From Anaerolineales bacterium (GTDB lineage Bacteria > Chloroflexota > Anaerolineae > Anaerolineales > E44-bin32), in assembly GCA_029210945.1 (NCBI GenBank), contig JARGGH010000016.1:1-64000 (forward strand): a DNA stretch of 64,000 bases. Reading direction: 5' to 3'. Below, in pieces: positions 1 to 9,197 of the stretch. Each line of letters starts with the position of its first letter. Position 1 is the first letter of the stretch. Below the pieces are notes generated by a model that was not told the origin of the DNA, ran no database searches, and saw only the letters and a program-made list of their open reading frames with translations. Both the position numbers and the translations under genes were made by a program.

Positions 1-72
1 ACCGCCGGATGCGGACCCGCATGTCCGGTGGTGTGGGAGGGGTAGGGCCGTGAGGCCCTCCCCTATCCCGAT
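1..72 (+). mobile_element. Group II intron, 3' end (domains V and VI)
   Basis: Bases about 5-31 form a domain V hairpin: CCGGA and TCCGG pair at the base, a two-base TG bulge follows, and TGCG/CGCA pair at the tip, with a CGC in place of the AGC catalytic triad, as in many bacterial introns. Bases about 36-69 form a GC-rich domain VI hairpin (GGGCC-GTGA-GGCCC core) with an unpaired A at 65, seven bases from a 3' AT end at 71-72. Any reverse transcriptase would lie left of the window. The intron is on the plus strand, antisense to rmlA. The boundary is inferred from the fit of the rmlA reading frame. Confidence 0.75.
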
Positions 73-432
73 TAATATATCGGGAAGGCCATGTCCATAA
101 AAGATGTTATCGCCAAGGATCAGTGCAACTGGTTGTTCACCGATGAAATCCTTTCCAACAATAAAGGCATCTGCGAGACCACGTGGTTCGCTTTGTTCTT
201 TATATTCAAACTGCATGCCCCACTGTTTTCCGTCACCTAGCAGATGACGGAAGAGGGGCAGGTGGACCGGCGTGCTGATGATGAGCACCTCCCGGATACC
301 GGCGAGCATCAACATCGATAGTGGGTAGTAGATCATCGGTTTATCGTAAAGAGGAAGCAGTTGCTTGCTGAGACCGTAGGTCAATGGTTGTAGGCGTGTG
401 CCATGCCCACCAGCCAGGATAATGCCTTTCAT
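73..432 (-). pseudogene. rmlA: Glucose-1-phosphate thymidylyltransferase, N-terminal fragment cut by intron
   Basis: The first 120 codons match short-form RmlA, which makes dTDP-glucose from glucose-1-phosphate and dTTP, the first step to dTDP-L-rhamnose. Visible are the nucleotide-binding [11 protein letters not shown] loop at the N-terminus, [16 protein letters not shown], and [10 protein letters not shown] near residue 110. After the residues GLPDIL the similarity stops exactly where the group II intron begins; about 170 residues of the family length (around 290) are missing here. Because the intron is antisense to the gene it cannot be spliced from the rmlA transcript, so the copy should be inactive unless rmlA exists elsewhere. 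Start ATG lies 3 bases after the rmlB stop. Confidence 0.85.
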
Positions 433-435
433 ATA

Positions 436-1509
436 TCAGTTGTCCGTCCTTTCATACTGCTTCACAATCCATTCCTTATACGTGGGTCGCTCGCGGATGG
501 TTTTCAACCACTCATCATGTGAGAGATACCATTGGACCGTCTTTGCCAACCCGCTTTCGAGGGTTTCATTCGGTTTCCAGCCAAGCGATTCACGGATCTT
601 TGTGATGTCCATCGCATAGCGCCGGTCGTGACCAGGTCGGTCTTCGACGTGTGTGATTAGGTTATTGTGTGGGACATGTGGGCTTTGCGGCAATTGTTCA
701 TCTAGGATGGCACAGATTTGGCGGACCATTTCAAGGTTTGTTGGTTGATTGTCTCCGCCGATGTTGTATGTTTCCCCGGTGGTGCCGTGCTCCAGAACGG
801 TCAGTATAGCCTCGCAGTGGTCCTCAACATAAAGCCAGTCCCTGATCTGATGGCCATCTCCATAGATCGGCAGCGGTTTGCCGTTGACGGCGTTTAGGAT
901 CACCAGCGGGATAAGTTTTTCGGGAAACTGAAAAGGTCCATAATTATTCGAACAATTCGTGATCACGCAAGGGAGGCCATACGTGTGGTAGTAGGCACGC
1001 ACGAGATGATCGCTGGAGGCTTTCGAAGCTGCGTAGGGAGAGTTGGGACGGTACGGGGTGGTTTCCGAGAATGGAGGGTCATCCGGTGCAAGCGTTCCAT
1101 AAACTTCATCCGTAGACACATGATGAAAGCGGTAGAAGGATGGATCCCCGGTTTCCGCCCAGGCTTTCCGGGCAGCTTCCAATAAGGTGAATGTCCCTTG
1201 AATATTCGTGCGGATGAAGGGTGCAGGGCCGTGAATTGACCTATCAACATGTGACTCGGCGGCGAAATGGATGACCGTGTCTATCTCATGTTCGGCAAAT
1301 ATGCGTTCGACAAGATTTGCATCGCAGATATCACCATGTATAAAGTTGTGACGTTCTTCGCCAGGAAGATTGCGGAGATTTTCCAAGCTGCCGGCATACG
1401 TCAGCGCATCGAGATTCACGATTGCTACGTTTGGGCGGGCTTGCAGGAAATAGCGCACGAAGTTCGAACCGATAAAACCTGCGCCGCCGGTGACGAGCAC
1501 ATTTTCCAT
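436..1509 (-). CDS. rmlB: dTDP-glucose 4,6-dehydratase
   Basis: Extended short-chain dehydrogenase that converts dTDP-glucose to dTDP-4-keto-6-deoxyglucose with bound NAD+, second step of dTDP-rhamnose synthesis. The N-terminus has the Rossmann motif [12 protein letters not shown], followed by [18 protein letters not shown], the STDEVYG segment and the catalytic [10 protein letters not shown] (YxxxK). About 357 residues, full length for the family. An in-frame ATG six codons upstream (1527) is possible, but the chosen one sits directly before the Rossmann strand. It lies between rmlC and the broken rmlA in one minus-strand operon. Confidence 0.95.
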   Translation of the reverse strand: MENVLVTGGAGFIGSNFVRYFLQARPNVAIVNLDALTYAGSLENLRNLPGEERHNFIHGDICDANLVERIFAEHEIDTVIHFAAESHVDRSIHGPAPFIRTNIQGTFTLLEAARKAWAETGDPSFYRFHHVSTDEVYGTLAPDDPPFSETTPYRPNSPYAASKASSDHLVRAYYHTYGLPCVITNCSNNYGPFQFPEKLIPLVILNAVNGKPLPIYGDGHQIRDWLYVEDHCEAILTVLEHGTTGETYNIGGDNQPTNLEMVRQICAILDEQLPQSPHVPHNNLITHVEDRPGHDRRYAMDITKIRESLGWKPNETLESGLAKTVQWYLSHDEWLKTIRERPTYKEWIVKQYERTDN

Positions 1510-1530
1510 GACGGTTTGCATACGCATCGT

Positions 1531-2079
1531 TCAATCAAAGACCGGCGCCGAGCCAAACGCCAACCCGCGCCCATCTTTCTCGGAGACGAGAGGCGCTTTT
1601 CCATCGATCAGCGGCCAATCGATCGAGATCCGGGGATCATCCCAGTGGATTGTCCGCTCCCACTCAGGCGCATAGACGTCTGTCACCTTGTAAATCACCT
1701 CCGCCCATTCGCTCAAGACATAAAAACCATGCGCGAAACCGGGCGGAATCCACATCTGCAGGTGGTCCTGCGCGTTGAGCACTTGCCCGGTCCATTGACC
1801 GAACGTCCCCGACGATTTCCGCAAATCGACGGCGACGTCAAATATCTCGCCATAGACTGCCTGAATGAGTTTACCCTGCACCTGGCGGATCTGGAAATGC
1901 AGCCCTCTGAGCGTTTCCTGGCGGGATCCGGAGCGGTTTTCCTGCGGAAAGTCAGAGGCGATGCCGGCCTGCTCGAAGCGCGTGCGGCGGTAGGTTTCCA
2001 GAAAGAAACCGCGGTCGTCGCGGTAGACGTCGGGCCGGATGATAAGGACCTCCGGGATGGCAGTGGGTTCTATGTGCAT
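1531..2079 (-). CDS. rmlC: dTDP-4-dehydrorhamnose 3,5-epimerase
   Basis: Cupin-fold epimerase acting on dTDP-4-keto-6-deoxyglucose, third step of dTDP-rhamnose synthesis. Recognisable parts are FLETYRRTRFEQAG, the LRGLHFQ segment with the catalytic His, KLIQAVYGEIFDVAVDLR, IPPGFAHGFYVLSE, and the conserved YKVTDVYAPE and IHWDDP stretch. At 182 residues it is full length. First gene of the minus-strand rmlCBA set, with rmlB starting a few bases downstream. No rmlD (the final reductase) is seen in the window. Confidence 0.95.
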   Translation of the reverse strand: MHIEPTAIPEVLIIRPDVYRDDRGFFLETYRRTRFEQAGIASDFPQENRSGSRQETLRGLHFQIRQVQGKLIQAVYGEIFDVAVDLRKSSGTFGQWTGQVLNAQDHLQMWIPPGFAHGFYVLSEWAEVIYKVTDVYAPEWERTIHWDDPRISIDWPLIDGKAPLVSEKDGRGLAFGSAPVFD

Positions 2080-2165
2080 GGCGCGTGCTCGCGACTGATT
2101 TTATCGGCAGAATACGCTGTGATCAAGTAGTACTCCTTCTCCCTTGCAGCCAGGCGCGCAGGCTG

Positions 2166-2193
2166 TGTATAAAGCAACATGGTGCTAAAACAA
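2166..2193 (-). promoter_or_regulatory. Possible promoter for rmlCBA
   Basis: On the minus strand TTGTTT (2188-2193) and TATACA (2166-2171) are 16 bases apart, about 90 bases upstream of rmlC. Each box matches the consensus at only about four positions. A small dyad, ACAAT-N5-ATTGT (2190-2204), overlaps the -35 box. The rest of the 269-base gap to the divergent transporter gene shows nothing clear. Confidence 0.3.
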
Positions 2194-2348
2194 TGTCCTA
2201 TTGTACCGGAAGTGCGGCGCGAGGCAGCAAACGCAAAAAGAGGGTATGCTAAACTGCAGCCTGTTCACAGCGTGCGGCCGGGATTGCGGGTGAGATCGGG
2301 GCTTGCTCCCGGATGACAATTTGAACTGCCTGAAGGGCTGGAGATCTT

Positions 2349-3173
2349 GTGAGGGATATCGCTCTGATGTATGACTCCGCCAGGCGGCAATCGCCATTTG
2401 TCGAAGAATTTCGCTCCCTGCTCCGTTACAGTGAATTGATACGCCAGCTCATCCTGCGCAGCATCAAGACGCGCTATAAGAGGTCCATCCTGGGCATCGC
2501 GTGGACGATGATCAACCCGCTCCTGACGATGGCCGTGCTCACGCTAGTGTTCTCGCGATTGTTTCAGTTCCCCACCAGGACGTACGCGCTGCACGTACTC
2601 TCCGGGCTGCTGATCTGGAATTTTTTTGCCCAGACCAGCCTTGCGGCGATGGGCGAGATGATGTGGAGCGGCAGCCTGCTCGGGCGCATTTACGTACCCA
2701 AGACGGCTTTCGCGGTCGGGGCGCTGGGGACCGGATTGGTCAATCTGGTCCTGGCCGTGATCCCCTACCTGGTCATCAGTCTGCTGCTGGGCGTGATCCC
2801 GCCAGCCACCCTGCTGCTCCTGCCCGTGCCGGTGCTTTTTACAGGGCTTTTCACGCTCGGGGTCGGCCTGGCGCTCTCGTCCATGGTGCTCTACTTCCAG
2901 GACATCCAGCCCACGTATGAGATCCTGCTCGCGGCCTGGTTTTATTTGACGCCCGTGATCTACCCGGTTGGCTTGCTGCCGGCGGGGCTGGCAGCGCTGC
3001 TGAAGTGGAATCCTATGTTTCATTACGTCGAGCTGTTCCGTTCCACCGTTTTGACCGGCTCACTGCCCGGTCTGGCGTCTCTGACGGCGCAGGGTTTGTT
3101 CGGCCTGGCGGTCTTTGTGCTTGGATGGTGGATCTTCACCCGTCGTGCAAGAGATTATGCTTATCAAATCTGA
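2349..3173 (+). CDS. ABC-2 type polysaccharide exporter permease
   Basis: Integral membrane subunit of an ABC exporter for lipid-linked surface polysaccharide (Wzm/TagG family). After a cytoplasmic N-terminus of about 35 residues with LILRSIKTRYKRSILG, typical just before the first helix, there are about six hydrophobic segments, and PTYEILLAAWFYLTPVIYP matches the conserved family C-terminal part. The start is taken as GTG with GGAG five bases upstream; an in-frame ATG at 2367 is the alternative. The last codons overlap the ATPase gene. Exporter and ATPase follow rml genes and precede glycosyltransferases, which supports a role in glycan export. Confidence 0.9.
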   Translation: MRDIALMYDSARRQSPFVEEFRSLLRYSELIRQLILRSIKTRYKRSILGIAWTMINPLLTMAVLTLVFSRLFQFPTRTYALHVLSGLLIWNFFAQTSLAAMGEMMWSGSLLGRIYVPKTAFAVGALGTGLVNLVLAVIPYLVISLLLGVIPPATLLLLPVPVLFTGLFTLGVGLALSSMVLYFQDIQPTYEILLAAWFYLTPVIYPVGLLPAGLAALLKWNPMFHYVELFRSTVLTGSLPGLASLTAQGLFGLAVFVLGWWIFTRRARDYAYQI

Positions 3174-3939
3174 CCAACCGGTCGAGAAGGCTGTACGCTC
3201 GCGTGCGGCGGCGATGGTGGCGCTTGAAGGGGTGTCGGTGCGCTACCGCCTGCCGATCGAGCGGGTGCCGACGTTCAAGGAGTTTGCCATCCGCTGGTTC
3301 CAGCGGCGGCTCTCGTATCGTGACCTGTGGGCGCTGCGCGAGGTCTCATTCGAGGTGGAGCCCGGCGAAATCCTGGGCGTGGTGGGGCCGAACGGGGCCG
3401 GGAAGTCGACCTTGCTGAAGGTCATCGCCCGGGTGCTGCACCCCTCGCAGGGCCGGGTCGTCACGCGCGGGTCGATCGCGCCGATCCTCGAATTAGGCGG
3501 CGGCTTCCACCCCGAACTCACCGGACGTGAGAACGTCTATTTATTTGGATCGCTGCTCGGGAGGACCCGCAGCGAGATGGACGCCGGGTTCGAGGAAGTC
3601 GTCGATTTTGCCGAGCTGTGGGATTTCATCGATGCGCCGCTGCGCACGTATTCGAGCGGCATGCAGGCGCGGCTGGCGTTCGCCGTGGCGACGGCCGAAT
3701 TCGCCGACGTGATCCTCGTCGATGAGGTGCTCGCCGTGGGCGATCTACGCTTTCAGGAGAAATGTCTTCATCGGATGAATGGATATAGTGATCAGGGGGC
3801 AACGATCCTCTTTGTTTCTCACAACCCTGGAACGATTGAGCGAATGTGCGAGAGAGCGCTGTGGCTCTCCAATGGTACGGTGAAGGATCTCGGATCCTCC
3901 GATCGGGTGATTAATGCATACACATCGGCATTGGCTTGA
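3157..3939 (+). CDS. Polysaccharide export ABC transporter ATPase
   Basis: ATP-hydrolysing partner of the preceding permease (Wzt/TagH-like). Walker A is GPNGAGKSTLLK, the signature is TYSSGMQARLAFAVA, Walker B is VILVDEVLAVGD, and the switch His is in FVSHNPGTIER. The start overlaps the permease end by 17 bases. About 260 residues, so it lacks the C-terminal carbohydrate-binding extension found in long Wzt proteins that recognise a capped O-antigen. Confidence 0.9.
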   Translation: MLIKSDQPVEKAVRSRAAAMVALEGVSVRYRLPIERVPTFKEFAIRWFQRRLSYRDLWALREVSFEVEPGEILGVVGPNGAGKSTLLKVIARVLHPSQGRVVTRGSIAPILELGGGFHPELTGRENVYLFGSLLGRTRSEMDAGFEEVVDFAELWDFIDAPLRTYSSGMQARLAFAVATAEFADVILVDEVLAVGDLRFQEKCLHRMNGYSDQGATILFVSHNPGTIERMCERALWLSNGTVKDLGSSDRVINAYTSALA

Positions 3940-3957
3940 GGTAACTGCGGACAGCAG

Positions 3958-4998
3958 GTGAGATTTAAAGTCGTCTCTTACTGCCCTGACCGGCATATCG
4001 AATATGACGGCGAGACCCCCTATCGGGTGGGGGTAGGGGGAGGCGTCACGGCGCGCGTGCGCATGGCGAAGGTGCTTGCCCGCCTCGGGCACGACGTGCA
4101 GATGGTGGTCAACTGTCCTGAGGAGCGCTGGATTGATGGGGTGCATTACCGCCCGCTGGACAGTGTAGCCCGGATCCAGGCGGACGTGCTCATCCTGAAC
4201 ACCTCCGGCGGGGACCTGGATCTCTCCCCGGCGCTGGACCTCGATCTGGAGGCACGGCTGCGGATCGTCTGGGCGCACGGGTTACCAAAGCCGGGCGGCC
4301 TGGACGAAATTAAACCTGATTACGTCTACGCCGTGAGCAACTTCATCGCCGGCGTGGTTCGTGATGAGTGGAGAGTCCCTGATAATAAGATCTTTGTGAC
4401 CTATAACGGGTACGACGAGGACCTGTTCACTGCGGCGGAAGCCCAGGGGATCGAGAGGGATCCGTACCGGCTGATTTATTTTTCGCATCCTTCAAAAGGG
4501 CTGGAGACGGCGCTGGCAGTCTTGAGATTGCTGCGAGCTGTCGATGAGCGCTACCATATCGAGGTTTTCGGGGGAAACGCTCTCTGGGGGCAGCAAGAAC
4601 AGCCCCACGAGGAAGAACCCGGCGCTAGATATCATGGGCTCGTAGGACAGCGGCGATTGACCGAGGAGCTGCTCGCGAGTTCATTTTCACTTCAGATGCA
4701 GCACCGCGAGGAGCCCGGCGCGCTCGCGATCGTCGATGCTATGCGTGCTGGATGCGTTATTGTGGCTAATCCGGTAGGCTGCTATCCGGAGTTTGTCCAG
4801 GATTCTCATACCGGGTTGCTGATCAGTGTTGATCACAGAGAGGATCAGGCCCGGAAAAGAGCTGCTGAACAGGTTCATGCTTTCTCACAATGCCCTGCCT
4901 CCAAGTTCAAAATCAGCGTCCAAGCTCAAAGATCAGCCCGAAGCAGAAACTATAGAGCAGAAGAGTGGACCGCTCACTGGCAGTCGCTGCTGGCATAA
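3958..4998 (+). CDS. Family 4-like glycosyltransferase
   Basis: Probable GT-B fold sugar transferase for the surface polysaccharide. GGGVTARVRMAKVLARLGHDVQMVV near the N-terminus resembles the acceptor-side Rossmann start, and the second half has LIYFSHPSKGLETAL and the donor-side EEPGALAIVDAMRAGCVIVANPVGCYPE, where the E-x7-E type motif of GT4 enzymes is expected. It begins with GTG, 18 bases after the ATPase stop, so it is probably co-transcribed with the exporter. Donor and acceptor sugars cannot be told. Confidence 0.8.
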   Translation: MRFKVVSYCPDRHIEYDGETPYRVGVGGGVTARVRMAKVLARLGHDVQMVVNCPEERWIDGVHYRPLDSVARIQADVLILNTSGGDLDLSPALDLDLEARLRIVWAHGLPKPGGLDEIKPDYVYAVSNFIAGVVRDEWRVPDNKIFVTYNGYDEDLFTAAEAQGIERDPYRLIYFSHPSKGLETALAVLRLLRAVDERYHIEVFGGNALWGQQEQPHEEEPGARYHGLVGQRRLTEELLASSFSLQMQHREEPGALAIVDAMRAGCVIVANPVGCYPEFVQDSHTGLLISVDHREDQARKRAAEQVHAFSQCPASKFKISVQAQRSARSRNYRAEEWTAHWQSLLA

Positions 4999-5122
4999 GT
5001 TCTGTTCGAATTGGATCAAACGGTTGTTTTCCCTCTTCCATGTGAATAGGCAATAATCGGCTTGGTAGACAGGCTTGATACTTTTCGCCCAGGGACGACA
5101 GCTCTTATGTAGAAGAAATGTG

Positions 5123-8100
5123 ATGGTTCCAAAGATATTAATCGCTGGTCATTATGGTTTTGGCAACATCGGGGATGAAGCGATCCTTGCTGGAATGCTT
5201 GCTGATCTCCGAGCCAGGTCACCTGGGTCTGAGATTACAGTGCTCACAGGAGATGACTCCCATCCTTCGATCAAGCCCTACCGTGAAATAAGTTGGACAA
5301 ACTTGCCGGCAATCCTCGATGCTGTTCGTGCATCTGATCTCATCATTCTGGGGGGAGGGGGACTCTTCCATGATTACTGGGGATGTGATCCCTCCACAAT
5401 ACTGTCTTCCGAGCATGTCGGTCTCTCATATTTTTCTGGGATCCCGCTGGCTGCGTATCTCTTTGAGAAGCCGTTGATGCTCTACTCGGTTGGTATTGGA
5501 CCTCTTCAAAGCGATGAGGCTGTACGTCTGACCGAGATGTGCGTGGGTCTGGCTGATATGGTCGCTGTACGTGATGAATGCTCCTTGAATTACATAAAGG
5601 CTAAGCTAAACCCGGCCTGCTGGCAATTAAGGGATATTTTCCAGACTGCTGATCCAGCTGCGGGATTGACCCGATCGTATATAGAGGCGACCTCGGATAT
5701 TGGAAAGACATTTACCCCGGCGGATCGAGAGCCCATTGTTGGGGTTGCTCTAAGAGATTGGCCCTGGCAAGATGATGCATCAAACTGGCCGGAGAGAGCC
5801 GCCAGAGCTATTGATAACATCGTCGAAACGATAAACTGTCAAATTCACCTCCTCCGCTTCCAATTCAGCCCTGATGCAGCGTTCGACGACCTTGACTTTG
5901 CGTATAAAATTATCGCTGCGTCCCAAAACCCTCGAGCGATCCATGCGCCAGTCGATATATTTGATCCATTTGAGATGATGGATCATATCGCCTCATGTGA
6001 CGCAATCTTAGCAATGCGCCTCCACGCCCTGCACTTTGGATTCAGCCATGGGATACCTTCAGTGGCGCTCGCCTACGACCCGAAAATTAGTGATTTGATG
6101 AAAGCGGCAGGATTGGAAGCCTACTGTATCCCGATGGATCAAGTCCATGATGTGGATGTTGGCATGTTGGTTGCGAAAGCGATAGAAAATCAAGATAGGG
6201 TTGCGCTAAGAGAATTCTCGCTTCAATCACGTGAGTTGGCCGTCGGGGCTAGCCGCTCGGCTCTCAGCTTGATTGGCAAGAAGCCCTCGCGTAGTGATTA
6301 TTCGGCAGGCATAGCTCAGGAAATGCTCGCCACTCGCCTTGCGAAATCCGGTTCATCCAAGACCCTGGACAGCTTGCTCAACGCCGAAATTGAGGTCCTA
6401 TTGGGTCAGATTCGCAGGCTGCATGACCAGCTCGACAGGCAAGAGGGGGAAATCCTGCAGGTGAAGATGCAGAAACTCCGGTCGGAAGAACAATTGAGAT
6501 TAACGGGACGCGAACTCCAAGAGCGAGACGAGAAAATCGTTGCGCTTGACGAGCAACTCTCAGAGGTGACCCACACTGGAATGGCGCTGCAGTCCAGTTT
6601 ATGGAGAGTAGAACAAGAGCTGGAAGAGATTCACTCAGCGCGTTTCTGGAAGGCGATGGGCGTCTACTGGAGCGCCAGAGGGTTAGTAGAGAAAGGTATC
6701 TTGAAGCTTTATCGGACACTCAGGGGGCAAGTGCCTGGCAAGCTGCGCGCAGATTTCCGTAAACTTAGATTGAAAGCCCCTCACAGGCTTATCATCAATC
6801 CGATGAAATATAGAATCGACCCGCCATGGCACTCGGACCCAATTATGCCTGCAAACGTCGATTTTCTAATTCTGCCCATCATCGACTGGGATTTCCGTAT
6901 TCAGCGCCCTCAACAGCTTGCCCGTCGATTAGCGAATGCTGGTCATCGGATCTTTTATCTCTCACCGAATTTCATTCAAGGGGATACGGTCGAATGGAGG
7001 TCAATTGAGGAGAACCTCTTTGAAGTCCGAATACCCGGACCGAGCGGCGTTTCGATCTACACGGATATATTAACCGCCGGCGAGGTTGAAGAAATTCTCG
7101 CCGCACTCGACAATTTTAGGTTCCATGCCGGACTAGCTGATGCAATCACCGTCGTTCAGCTCCCATTCTGGCTCCCGGTTGCTCAAGGATTGCGGAATCG
7201 AAATGGCTGGCGGATGATCTATGACTGCATGGATGAACATTCCGGGTTTTCCACAAACTCGAAGTCAATGCTTGATCTGGAAAACACGCTGATCAAAGAG
7301 AGCGATCTGATCTGGGCCAGTTCCAGAGCCCTGGTCGCCAAATGTGAGCAGGCTGGAGGCGAGGTTCTGCATGTACCCAATGGAGTCGATGAACACCTGC
7401 TGAACATCAAAGGTGGACAGGAGGTCCCGGCGGAGATAGCCGGACTCACGGGGCCTATCATTGGTTATATAGGCGCCATCTCAAGCTGGTTTGATTTCGA
7501 TCTGATCCGCAGCGCAGCGGATCGCCATCCGGAATGGCTCTTTATTCTGGTAGGCAGTGCCTGGGGAGCTGATCCACACCAGGATCTGGCGAGATATGAG
7601 AATGTACATTTCCTCGGGGAGCGATCTTATGAGAGGATCCCTGGCTTCCTAAATTCATTTGATGTTTGTCTTATCCCTTTCAAGCTGAACAATCTCACAA
7701 ATGCAACAGACCCGGTTAAGTTTTATGAATATCTCGCGTTTGGTAAACCGATCGTCGCTACAGCGCTCCCCGAACTACCCTCCGATCATATTTTGGTTCG
7801 CAAGACCGAGGATCCCGATTCGTTCGTCACCGAGATTGAAGTGGCCTTATCCGAGGATAATGACGAGCTGAAGATTGCCCGGCGGGATTTTGCCTCCAGA
7901 AACACATGGAGAGCCAGGGGGGAGCTGATCCTGGAGCGTTTGCCCGGTCTTTTCCCGAATGTGAGTATGATCATCCCCACCTGGAACAACTGGAAGCACA
8001 CGGAGATGTTTCTCGATAGCCTGGACCGTTCAACTTCATACCCGGCTGTAGAATATATTTTCGTTGACAATGGCTCGTCGGATAGAAGCGTTGATTTTCT

Positions 8101-9178
8101 CCTGGAGAGAGCGCAGCAGGACCCGCGTGTGTGTGTGATGACTAACCCCGAAAACCGTGGTTTTGCAGCTGCAGTCAACCAGGGGCTTCGCGCAGCGAAC
8201 GGTGAGTACATCTTCATCCTGAATAATGACATCGTCCCTACACGCGGCTGGCTCTCCAAGTTGGTTAATATCTTGGAGCAAGATGAAACCATCGGGCTCG
8301 TGGGTCCAGTCACCAACTCAGTGGGTAATGAAGCGATCGTCCATCTGGATTACAAAGATTTCGAAGAGATGGAGTTGGCAGCATATGCCTATTCGCGTGA
8401 GCGGATAGGCGAGGTCGTCCCTATCCCGATGTTGGCGATGTACTGTGCGGGTGGGCGGAAGAAGGTTTTCGAGGAAGTTGGCATGCTTGACGAGCGCTTC
8501 CGCGTCGGCATGTTCGAGGACGATGATTACTCACTCCGGATCCGCAAAGCCGGCTATAAGGTTGTATGCGCGCGCGATGTTTTCGTTCATCATTCTGGAT
8601 CTGCGAGCTTCAATTTGCGAGGTCGGCGAGAATACCGGGAAATATTCAAAATAAATAGAAAGCTCTTTGAGGAGAAGTGGGGGAGAAGCTGGGTTCATCC
8701 TGTCCACGAGGGTTTGGATGAGATTATGACGGGCGCGAGACAATTGGCTGAGATCCTTGATATCGAAGGCAACCCCGAAAACATTCTCATCATCCCCTCG
8801 CAGGGCGATTATCAGCGACTATCGGCTGATCATGTTAGTGCCGCTCTCGTTGAAGATTCAGAGTCGGATCCGCTGACATTCCATATCGAAATGGCTTCAG
8901 AAAAATCCGGTTTTCGCAGATTACGATCAAAACACTATCTTGCCTCGGTTCACCCGGTTGTTTTCGATCATGTCAGTTCGCCACTGGTACTTGCGTCTGG
9001 TGATTGGGTCGAATTGATGGCGTACCTGCGAGCCCCCATCCTCGTTGAGGCAAGAAAGACCAGGCATAGTTCCACCCTTGATATTCGTACCTTACAATCT
9101 CCTACTGGCACTAAACACCCAGTGCGCCCTGCCGGGGGCGGGGGTAAAATGATGAGTATGAGAGAACAAGCAGGGTAG
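5123..9178 (+). CDS. Fused pyruvyl-transferase-like / glycosyltransferase / GT2 protein
   Basis: A 1351-residue protein with several enzyme modules. Numbered from the chosen start, residues about 5-390 resemble polysaccharide pyruvyl transferases (CsaB-like: HYGFGNIGDEAILAGML, LGGGGLFHDYWG, AMRLHALHFGFSHGIPSVAL). Residues about 420-500 are a Glu/Gln-rich coiled coil. Residues about 575-940 look like a GT-B transferase of the TuaH/GT4 kind (RIQRPQQLARRLANAGHR, then DPVKFYEYLAFGKPIVAT). Residues about 945-1200 are a GT2 domain (IIPTWNNW, DNGSSDRS, NNDIVPTRGWL, FEDDDYSLRIRKAGY). The last 130 residues are not recognised. No stop breaks the 4-kb frame. ATG at 5123 directly precedes the first strand; upstream in-frame starts are less likely. 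Confidence 0.85.
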   Translation: MVPKILIAGHYGFGNIGDEAILAGMLADLRARSPGSEITVLTGDDSHPSIKPYREISWTNLPAILDAVRASDLIILGGGGLFHDYWGCDPSTILSSEHVGLSYFSGIPLAAYLFEKPLMLYSVGIGPLQSDEAVRLTEMCVGLADMVAVRDECSLNYIKAKLNPACWQLRDIFQTADPAAGLTRSYIEATSDIGKTFTPADREPIVGVALRDWPWQDDASNWPERAARAIDNIVETINCQIHLLRFQFSPDAAFDDLDFAYKIIAASQNPRAIHAPVDIFDPFEMMDHIASCDAILAMRLHALHFGFSHGIPSVALAYDPKISDLMKAAGLEAYCIPMDQVHDVDVGMLVAKAIENQDRVALREFSLQSRELAVGASRSALSLIGKKPSRSDYSAGIAQEMLATRLAKSGSSKTLDSLLNAEIEVLLGQIRRLHDQLDRQEGEILQVKMQKLRSEEQLRLTGRELQERDEKIVALDEQLSEVTHTGMALQSSLWRVEQELEEIHSARFWKAMGVYWSARGLVEKGILKLYRTLRGQVPGKLRADFRKLRLKAPHRLIINPMKYRIDPPWHSDPIMPANVDFLILPIIDWDFRIQRPQQLARRLANAGHRIFYLSPNFIQGDTVEWRSIEENLFEVRIPGPSGVSIYTDILTAGEVEEILAALDNFRFHAGLADAITVVQLPFWLPVAQGLRNRNGWRMIYDCMDEHSGFSTNSKSMLDLENTLIKESDLIWASSRALVAKCEQAGGEVLHVPNGVDEHLLNIKGGQEVPAEIAGLTGPIIGYIGAISSWFDFDLIRSAADRHPEWLFILVGSAWGADPHQDLARYENVHFLGERSYERIPGFLNSFDVCLIPFKLNNLTNATDPVKFYEYLAFGKPIVATALPELPSDHILVRKTEDPDSFVTEIEVALSEDNDELKIARRDFASRNTWRARGELILERLPGLFPNVSMIIPTWNNWKHTEMFLDSLDRSTSYPAVEYIFVDNGSSDRSVDFLLERAQQDPRVCVMTNPENRGFAAAVNQGLRAANGEYIFILNNDIVPTRGWLSKLVNILEQDETIGLVGPVTNSVGNEAIVHLDYKDFEEMELAAYAYSRERIGEVVPIPMLAMYCAGGRKKVFEEVGMLDERFRVGMFEDDDYSLRIRKAGYKVVCARDVFVHHSGSASFNLRGRREYREIFKINRKLFEEKWGRSWVHPVHEGLDEIMTGARQLAEILDIEGNPENILIIPSQGDYQRLSADHVSAALVEDSESDPLTFHIEMASEKSGFRRLRSKHYLASVHPVVFDHVSSPLVLASGDWVELMAYLRAPILVEARKTRHSSTLDIRTLQSPTGTKHPVRPAGGGGKMMSMREQAG

Positions 9179-9197
9179 GGTAGCTGAAAACGTACAG

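Noticed and set aside
1267..2130. Plus-strand open frame opposite rmlB and rmlC
   Set aside because: The minus-strand products are clear dTDP-rhamnose enzymes; the opposite frame has no recognisable domain.
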